Positions 19,253 to 25,751 of a stretch of DNA of 25,751 nucleotides are shown here, in pieces; position 1 is the first letter of the stretch, and each line of letters begins with the position of its first letter. The position numbers and the translations under genes are program-made. The notes beneath the pieces are model-generated. The model had not been told where the DNA came from, did not search any database, and saw only the letters and a program-made list of their open reading frames with translations. The stretch covers positions 593,914 through 619,664 of the forward strand of contig NW_021940925.1 in the NCBI RefSeq assembly GCF_004337985.1. Reading direction: 5' to 3'. The DNA is from Pyricularia pennisetigena. Lineage: Eukaryota; Ascomycota; Sordariomycetes; Magnaporthales; Pyriculariaceae.

Positions 19253-19652
19253 TGCTCCTGGAGTGAAACGGAGAAGAACAGTCACCAACGCACAAGACTG
19301 ATCACACAGGATATGGAATCGCGGCTAGGATCAGTCTGGTCAGCATCCGTACGATCCTTGCTGACGTCAATAGAAAGCTCAAATCACTTGGATCGTTCCA
19401 GCAAAGCTTGCAGTCTTGGTCTGTACTGTACCCTCCCTTGTCTTGTTTGCTCTGCTCCTGCTGCGAAGATGCTCCGACGAGTGTGGACCTAGACCACAAG
19501 GAGCATTTGTTCCATAGCACCGGTACACAATGAACGCGACGAAGTAGCAGCATTTCTGGGGAATGCTCAAGTATTTAAACCAAAGACAACCTGCGCAGCT
19601 TGGTTGGACTGTTCTCATTACCATCACATAATCTCTTCTTTTACTTGAGACC

Positions 19653-20629
19653 ATGAACAATTCGTATGGTTGGCCTCTTCCGCCGGCAAACACGGACAAC
19701 CCCGTTCTTTCGCCAAACAGTCATTCCCACTATGGGAAGTAAGTTCCCCGGAACAGCATAGTCAAGATTGACCCGTTCAACTAAGCTCTTTCTAGTTCTA
19801 CGCACGGGCCTGGCTCCGAAATCGCTCTTCCGCATTGCGATCAGCCTTGTGGTGACCAACTGCATGACGCCCAATACCGTGGCTTCTATCCTCAAATCCC
19901 ATACATCCCGCACAGTCCGACTTGGCGACCTCAACTCGATGCAGTGACTGGTCCGTTGTCCCTACCAGAATCGTACCCTCCACAAAACTTTGAACTGGAC
20001 CAAGCACGACTGTAAGATTTGCTCTAAAGATTCAACAATGCTGTTTTAGCGCTCGACTAAGTTCTTTCTAGGCAAGGGTCCAGCTCTGATTCCCTTCTTC
20101 CACAACTGGTGCAGTCTTATGGCGGGCGACGGGACCAGGAAGCTCCTCATAATCATGGGCTCCATTCTCCGGCCGAAAACTGCTCGGCCCAACCAAGCCA
20201 GACTCCTCGAGGTCAATATCGATACGCTGCGAGGACTGCCACGTGGGCCGCATCAGAATCGACTCGATCCGAACGCCCTCCACCAGGTTTGCTTATAGAA
20301 ATGTAAGCTCTGCAAAACAATACTACGATGCCATGGACTCTATCAAAACTGTGCCAGCTAACGTTGTGAAGATTTGGGCTGTTTTTGACCCTCGTGCAAA
20401 AGTGAGTCAGTCGTTACACGGAGTTTTTTGAGCGACAAGCAATTGACGTTTAGCAGGATGGCGAATGGCAATAATCACACAAGGAACGAAACCGAGTCGC
20501 TCATGTTTTATTTGTGAGCCTAATTGCCCATGTCTTTCATGGAACCTGTCTAACTTTCTCAGTCATCAGTATCCACAGGCGGCAATCTCCGTCCAGTACT
20601 TGTTGCAGGAGAGTATAAAGTGGGTCTAA
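19653..20629 (+). CDS. Six-exon orphan gene
   Basis: Unknown family, 228 aa in the model 19653-19738, 19796-20011, 20072-20302, 20372-20401, 20457-20513, 20563-20629. Intron 1 (GTAAGT ... CAACTAAGC ... TCTAG), intron 2 (GTAAGA ... GACTAAG ... TCTAG) and intron 5 (GTGAGC ... TCTAACTTTCTCAG) have excellent signals. Introns 3 and 4 are less sure; exon 4 codes for only ten residues. The protein is rich in Pro, Gln, His, Ser and Tyr (YPQIPYIPHSPTW, QTPRGQYRYAART) and looks disordered. It ends in a short helix (YLLQESIKWV). An alternative reading of 20295-20401 in another frame looks protein-like but cannot be joined to the neighbouring exons. No signal peptide. Confidence 0.5.
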
Positions 20630-21928
20630 TCTTTGTTTCCACTAACAGAATGGCCGTTTTGCTGATCACCCCACTCTTGCAGACCGCTCGGGCTAAGTTC
20701 CGCAGATCACGAAATGTTGTGGTCGCCGATAAATCGCAGTTCTGCGCCCTCTCGATAAGTAGGCTGCTCAGGACTCGGCGGGTGAGCAGCCCGCGGGCGG
20801 CGCGGCGGCACTTCTGTGGCGGTGGGTGGCGGTGGGTGGTGATATCAAGTCTACTGCGTGGACAGTTTAGTAGTCGCGTCTGCAGCTGCACTCGTGGTGA
20901 TGCCGCTCATCAAAGCGGTCGCCATCAAGAGGTGACCGCCGGCGGTTTTGTGCGATGAAGATATCGGGTCCTTGTTGCCGAGATTCCAACGACATCACTT
21001 GGCCTTTGCTGAACAACAGCCTCGGTCTCATCTGAAATGTAACTGTCCAAGCTAGTAGTTGGGACAAGGAGTCGGTTGATAGAAACGCGTTGTCGGTGCT
21101 CTGACACGGGTATGTCATCTGTTGTTTGTGGGTTTGCCGTGGCCGAACGCATCGTTCCTCTAGCCGCAACAGCCGGTCAGAAAGTCAAGGAGCAGTAAAA
21201 TAGAAATGAAACTCGTGGAATCAATCTCAATACTACGTGACAGTGACCACAGCAAGATGTCTCAATAGCCCCCTACACCGCCCGCGGATTCTGCCACTCC
21301 GACCTCCGCGGGGCATATCATCAAGATTAGGCTAACCAGAAGGTGTGCATCACGTGATATTTGGCACGTGCACGCCACATCAAATCCAGGCTTGTGCCAG
21401 TTCACACCTAGGAGGCGTCACTTCCGAAGGCTTGATGTATTGATAAGTCACTCAGATATAATACCCCTTGCAGCAAAAAATGCGGTTGATGTACCAGAGC
21501 ATTAATGGTATGCTAGGCAACGAAACGCGGAAAAGTGCGGCGAGAGGGGCGAGGGGTTCAAAAAGGGCGAAGGACGCCGAGAGGCGGCAAAGAGGCAACA
21601 CCGAGCCGACGCAGCCACGTGCTACCGCAGAATATACAGAGTCTCCACCCAGTCGCTAATCCACAAGCTGCCTTGTTTGTCCACATCAAAAGTTGCGATT
21701 TTCGCCCACACCGGGCTACCCACGTACGCAAGGATGCGCGCGTCCGGTTGTTCGGGACAACACCATATCAGAATGCTAATAGGGGTTCTTCCAAGCATTA
21801 GAAATCGCCCGATATTCATGAAAATCATATTTATCTCCATGCTGTAAGCCGCGGATAATCCGGACATCCACACGAAACTCCAGATGCTTAAGTCAGCTGA
21901 CTACTAGAAGTGACTTTTCACTCTGGTC
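20630..21928. other. Intergenic, GC-rich then E-box-containing
   Basis: No convincing gene over 1.3 kb. The part 20785-20841 is very G/C-rich, with a G-run array. Two CACGTG sites lie close together at about 21352-21371. The last 400 bp should contain the promoter of the pseudokinase gene. Confidence 0.35.
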
Positions 21929-22918
21929 ATGCATAGGACTACAGTCATTCAGTTAGGACTAGAGGACTCGGCAGTACCGCCGCCTCTAAACCTTCCGACT
22001 AGAGATGTCCAACAAGAACAAGATAGTCCACGCCCTCCAGAAACAAAAAGGGGCAATCGTCTGAAGAGACATTATACTCTGAATTTCATCAAGGAGTCTC
22101 CTTGGTCTGTGTATGAGAAACATGTCGATGTATCTTACAAAACACCCCGACATTCATGCATTGTGGCACAGAAGCGAAGCAAAGGCAATGCCAGAGTTCA
22201 TATCAAGAAGATTGTAGAGCATTCCAAAGAAGCCACTGCCAATCGTCTGCTGCTGCTTCAGTCCGCTCCAATTCTTTTCGTCCCCATTCTCGAAGTTTAC
22301 GAGCAACCATCGTCTATGTACCTTGTTTACGAGCTGGTCGAGCACACCCTCCAGGATTTAGTTCGAAGCCAGCACTCCCTCGAGATCAAAGAGCTAGGGG
22401 CCATAGTGAAACAGGTGAGTTCCTCTGGACCTCGATCCAGCACGAAGCTGATCTTGTAGATTCTTGAAGGACTCCTCTACCTCGAAGTAAACGGGGTAGG
22501 GCTCCTGGACCTCGAGTGTGCGGACATTAGGTTCAGGCCAAACGGCTGCCTCCAGATAGGTCTGTTGAGACAAGCGCTCACCGCTGATGAGTTGTGCTGA
22601 CCGGACAATCACAGGAAGCTTCAACCTACGCGACTGGACAGAAGACCAGATCAGGCTCCGGACTTCCTGGCTGAAGTCGATTACTTCTAGCCTGGTCCAG
22701 AAAACCACCGACGGTGTCACGGAACCAAAGCTGTGGCATCCATGCGCCATGGAATTTTTTGCTCTGATCGAAAGTGGCGTCTCGTTGGATCAGCTCTGTC
22801 GAGTATGTCTTCACTGCGGCTGATACTCTTATCCATGGTGCTGTAGCTGATATTCGATAGCATGAGCTGGTCACAGATTCTCCGGAGAAGAGTGTTCTTT
22901 CAAGGCTATGGAGTATGA
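21929..22918 (+). CDS. Protein kinase-like protein (pseudokinase)
   Basis: Four exons, 21929-22414, 22460-22559, 22615-22802 and 22847-22918, give 281 aa. Introns are 45, 55 and 44 bp; GCTGACC/GGCTGATAC branch sites and CACAG/TGTAG acceptors are clear in the last two. After a disordered N-terminus of about 48 residues comes a kinase fold. VHIKKI matches the beta-3 VAIK lysine strand. FVPILEVYEQPSSMYLVYELVEHTLQDLV is the beta-4, beta-5 and hinge region, quoted here as the blocks FVPILEVYE and MYLVYELVE. ILEGLLYLE is helix E. The catalytic loop reads LLDLECADI where HRDLKxxNI is expected, and the DFG position reads SFN. Both catalytic aspartate contexts are thus degenerate, so a non-catalytic role is likely. 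The C-lobe is short. This belongs to a large, poorly described fungal kinase-like family. Confidence 0.7.
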
Positions 22919-24044
22919 TCAGATACACCGTACTCCCTCAGCCGCTGGCCAATATGGTAGCGCTATGTCCTGCAGCTTGAATGCTTCGATGCATCCCAAA
23001 AATGCGGGTTGTTAACTACACCGCTGCAAATCATGCGAGAAGTCAAGATTGGTACAACGCTACGCATTGCTTTCTATATTCAAAATCGACCATTAATCCA
23101 AGTTTATGATATTTCCGATAGTGATATGCTAGGCCCTTGACTTCTAAGTTGCCCCGGGTGATGACACGGCCCATATTTCCGTTTGGATTTCTTTGGCGAT
23201 GTCTCGGCTTTCTTGGTTTCAGTTTTCCTTTAAGAGGGACATTGAAAGCATCGGTCGGACCTATTGCTTTTCTTACAAAGCGAACGATAAAATCCGGTTG
23301 ATAAAATCCCGGAACGTTTTGGTGCTCGCCGACTCGGATAGTACATATTTCTAGCACAGCACATACTAATGACGACAACCCTCTTTGAATTAACGATTAT
23401 CGCGACGTTAATCCAACCAGCGCTTTAGGGCCCCAGCCCTTGTCACTTTGAGCAACCGTACTGTCAGAAGCAAACCATCTTCCTGTGGACGACATAGATC
23501 AAGCTTCTACATCCTTCACACGCAGTGGAGAACATGTTCTTGTAGCCACTGTATATCCATCGGTCCTAGCTAAGCGAATCCTAGGATAGTACCAATAATA
23601 GGAGAAGTGCTAGTAGAGGGGGCTCCTATAAATGTGACGTCAAATCAGGCCCAAAGCTTGATCGTAGATCAAGTCAAATCTTCTGAAATCAAACTAAGCT
23701 GCTCAATCGTGCGGCGTAAGCCGGTAGCTGCGTTATTTTAAGCCTGATTTCGTTACAAAAAAAGTGACACCGGAGTACAACAATGATGTTTGAGCCCAAA
23801 GGGCAACGGAGGGTTGGGGTTTCACTTGGGAGAAAACGACTGGGAACCGGCAATTAGATAGGGCAGGTGCACGGGAAAAATAGGATCGGATTGATTCAAG
23901 AATGAGAGGGCAATCAATCCGACTAAGAACGTGTTGGGGAGCGATCAAATTTGAAGGCAATCGGCGGAGCCGGACACGATCGTATTTTCCACTTTCAATA
24001 CAAACATTGAATCTTTGTAATGTGGGGACGGCTGAAGGCTACTC
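22919..24044. other. Intergenic stretch with one doubtful ORF
   Basis: A minus-strand frame of 111 codons at 23043-23378 is basic (KLKPRKPRHRQRN) and has no recognisable domain; it is not called as a gene. A TATAAAT box followed by a TGACGTCA site lies at about 23627-23642, without a clear gene downstream on either strand. Confidence 0.35.
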
Positions 24045-24256
24045 GAGTCTACTTGCCAAGATGGAGAAGCATCTAGTTTTGGCTGCTGTAAACATCCACT
24101 CTTAGCTCTAGTTAACTTATCCATCTGCGAAGGTATCTCGAAGCAGCTGTAAATGCTCCACTTGGCTACTTAACCGAAGATCCACTGCTACAGTGCGAAA
24201 GGGTCAGCAGACTACTTAGCCTGATTTCCAGGGGAACGTTTTCGTTGACATAAGCC
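24045..24256. repeat. Diverged dispersed repeat, copy B
   Basis: Partner of 5998-6208, same orientation, alignable over about 210 bp by eye with frequent transitions. It lies about 225 bp upstream of the truncated NLR-like gene. Confidence 0.7.
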
Positions 24257-24480
24257 TCGTGATCGCCTTCAGAGGTCGAATAGGTGCTCAGTCATCAAGG
24301 CAGTCCTAGTTGACACCGTATGGGGCAAGTAGAGAAAGTCAATCTGTTTTGCTGAGAGGAAGATGGTTATGCTCCTAACTGTACAAATACGGCCACAATT
24401 CCTTGGTTACTTCTCACCTTGTGTTCTGTTATCTAAAACTTTGAACGTTATACCCAATCGATATTATCCTATCTGCACCA

Positions 24481-24591
24481 ATGATTTCCTACTTCTCAAG
24501 CTTATTCAAACAAAAGGCGAAAGCGTCTATCCAAGCGCCTCACGACTCAAACAACCCTAAACCAGAGCAAGTCTCATACGGCATCAAGGTA
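24481..24591 (+). pseudogene. 5' fragment of an NLR-like (alpha/beta-hydrolase N-terminal) gene, cut by a transposon
   Basis: ATG 24481 opens 37 codons that begin MISYFSSLFKQKAK and end SYGIKV. From family knowledge, fungal NLR and related proteins with an N-terminal alpha/beta-hydrolase (lipase-like) domain commonly start with a short hydrophobic/basic segment, a variable linker and then YGIKVL or YGLxVL, followed by a VDIVFVHGLTG strand. Here the reading stops matching exactly after YGIKV, at a TA dinucleotide where the pogo/Fot1 element begins. The rest of the gene, if present, must lie beyond the right edge of the window. The call rests on a 37-residue resemblance, so it is moderate. Confidence 0.45.
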
Positions 24592-25751
24592 ACGTTGGGC
24601 TCCACATCTCCGACCCCCCTAAAGTCCGGCCCCTAAAAATATCTACTCAGCCACGTCAACCCTTTGTTTTATTTTATAAATATCTAGACGAATTTTTCAC
24701 TTTAGAACTTGCATTTTGAAGATTCTTGCTCCAAACTTTCCAATGAAACAGTACACTGAAAATCAGCTTCTTGCTGCCATTTCTGACATAAGAAATGGCA
24801 AATCAGTTCACAAAACCTCGCAAAAATGGGGTATTCCTCGGAGTACCCTTCACGATCGTTTAAAGGGGGCCCAGTCAATTCAACAAGCGAAAAGATTTTG
24901 TCAAAGGCTTTCACAGGAGCAGGAGACCTATTTGGCAGATTGGGTACTTGCGCAGGCCGCGTTAGGCCTTCCGCCAACGCATCAAGAACTACGCTATTTT
25001 GCGGAACGAATTCTTCAGGCCGCCGGAGAAAGAAAAAGCCTTGGGAAACATTGGGTTAGCCGTTTTATAGCCCGATATCCAATTTTGAAAACCCAAAGGC
25101 CCCGGCGAATAGAAAATGCCCGGGTTAATGGGGCTACAACCGAGGTAATTAAATCTTGGTGGTCCTATTTGAAAAATCCCGTTATCGATACTATAAAACC
25201 GGCCAACCGTTGGAATATGGACGAAACAGGTATAATGGAAGGCAAAGGATCTAATGGCCTGGTGTTAGGGCGTAATAAAATCCGGCCATTACAGCGAAAA
25301 GAGCCTGGAACGCGGGGTTGGACGAGCATAATCGAATGTGTATCAGCTACGGGGGCTGTTATACCTCCCCTCGTTATATTTAAGGGGAAAAACGTACAGC
25401 AACAATGGTTTCCAGCTGATTTAAGTCCTTTCGATACCTGGCAATTTCATGCAACAGAAAACGGGTGGACAAATAATGAAACAGGTATCGAATGGTTAAA
25501 AAAGGTGTTTATTCCAAATACCCAACCTTTAACTCCTGAAAAGCGTTTATTAGTTCTCGACGGCCACGGATCACACGTCAGCGACGAGTTTATGCTTGTT
25601 TGCCTCCAAAATAATATTCAGCTTTTATATTTACCTCCTCATTCGTCGCACGTTCTTCAACCGTTGGATTTATCGGTTTTTGGGCCGTTAAAGGAAGCTT
25701 ATCGACGTCACCTGGGATTTGTAAACCAGTTTTGCTGTTCAACGGTTGTAA
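24592..25751 (+). mobile_element. pogo/Fot1-type DNA transposon (left part)
   Basis: The left end is inferred at 24592, directly after the TA at 24590-24591, because coding of the host gene ends there and the sequence ACGTTGGGCTCC begins a GC-rich block with CCGACCCCCC, similar in style to Fot1 terminal repeats. The element carries one transposase gene and continues past the window, so the right terminal repeat and second TA are not seen. Confidence 0.75.
24743..25751 (+). CDS. Transposase, Tc1/mariner superfamily, pogo/Fot1 group (3' end outside window)
   Basis: Open from ATG 24743 to the window edge, 336 codons without stop or frameshift. It cuts and pastes its own element at TA sites. Order: Psq-type helix-turn-helix (about 5-42; KTSQKWGIPRSTLHDRL), CENP-B/Tc5-type helix-turn-helix (about 57-127; HWVSRFIARYP), then the DDE_1 nuclease. 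Catalytic residues are Asp160 (WNMDETG), Asp273 (VLDGHGSH) and Asp309 (LQPLDLSVFGPLK). The 35 residues between the last two give the DD35D arrangement of this group. Typical length is 500-550 aa, so roughly a third is missing to the right. The intact frame and lack of C-to-T decay suggest a young or active copy. Confidence 0.93.
   Translation, partial: MKQYTENQLLAAISDIRNGKSVHKTSQKWGIPRSTLHDRLKGAQSIQQAKRFCQRLSQEQETYLADWVLAQAALGLPPTHQELRYFAERILQAAGERKSLGKHWVSRFIARYPILKTQRPRRIENARVNGATTEVIKSWWSYLKNPVIDTIKPANRWNMDETGIMEGKGSNGLVLGRNKIRPLQRKEPGTRGWTSIIECVSATGAVIPPLVIFKGKNVQQQWFPADLSPFDTWQFHATENGWTNNETGIEWLKKVFIPNTQPLTPEKRLLVLDGHGSHVSDEFMLVCLQNNIQLLYLPPHSSHVLQPLDLSVFGPLKEAYRRHLGFVNQFCCSTVV

Larger units (their letters stand above)
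17681..19652. other. Long gene-poor stretch
   Basis: Nearly 2 kb with only short frames (for example 17852-18076, 18173-18502 plus and 18536-18856 minus) that show no domain, splice logic or coding composition. It contains a short direct repeat and a perfect palindrome (listed separately), a TGACGTCA site at 19362-19369 and a TATTTAA box at about 19572, the last two likely belonging to the 19653 promoter. Confidence 0.4.

Noticed and set aside
23043..23378. 111-codon basic minus-strand frame
   Set aside because: No recognisable domain and no promoter or splice evidence; not strong enough to call a gene.

Overview
The window looks like nuclear DNA of a filamentous ascomycete (Pezizomycotina, possibly Hypocreales). 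Genes are split by many 44-101 bp introns with GTRNGT-type donors, CTRAC/CTNAC branch sites and YAG/AAG acceptors. Intergenic stretches are long, families such as DHA2 transporters and ferric reductases are typical of these fungi, and a pogo/Fot1-type transposase sits at the right end. No operons, bacterial signals, rRNA, tRNA or CRISPR were seen. All gene models were read by eye from splice signals and frame continuity.

Layout. (1) 1-4.7 kb: an 80-bp repeat given twice, then small orphan genes: a four-exon coiled-coil protein (662-1330), a coiled-coil protein with a Cys-Cys-Pro-His-Cys motif on the minus strand (1997-2550), an acidic/aromatic small protein (2932-3207), a doubtful minus ORF (3547-4044) and a chromodomain protein (4274-4735). 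(2) 4.7-6.2 kb: no convincing gene; it ends in one copy of a diverged ~210-bp repeat whose partner is at 24.05-24.26 kb. (3) 6.2-11.2 kb: the only metabolic block: a 14-TM MFS efflux pump (minus), a RING-type protein with a SUMO-interacting-like motif (plus) and a ferric reductase (minus). Both membrane genes read well apart from one break in frame each. (4) 11.5-20.6 kb: lineage-specific-looking genes: two nuclear-type coiled-coil/acidic proteins, a secreted protein with a Ser/Thr-rich stalk, a 396-aa nuclear-type protein with a perfect phosphorylation-dependent sumoylation motif, an acidic coiled-coil protein, a tail-anchored protein and a six-exon orphan. (5) 21.9-22.9 kb: a four-exon pseudokinase of the fungal kinase-like family. 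(6) 24.5 kb to the end: the first 37 codons of a gene that resembles the start of fungal hydrolase-type NLR proteins, cut by a pogo/Fot1 element whose transposase runs off the window with all three catalytic aspartates.

Taken together this looks like an accessory, transposon-exposed compartment. A ferric reductase, an NLR-like gene start, a pseudokinase and many orphan coiled-coil genes are the kind of cargo known from Starship elements, but no Starship tyrosine recombinase (captain) or element border is visible, so that remains a hypothesis. The most distinctive theme is possible SUMO/ubiquitin and chromatin signalling: a RING protein with an LVDLT-type motif, a protein with an ILLLSDSDSD-type motif, a protein with VKIEPPSP, and a chromodomain protein, all without recognised full-length homologues.
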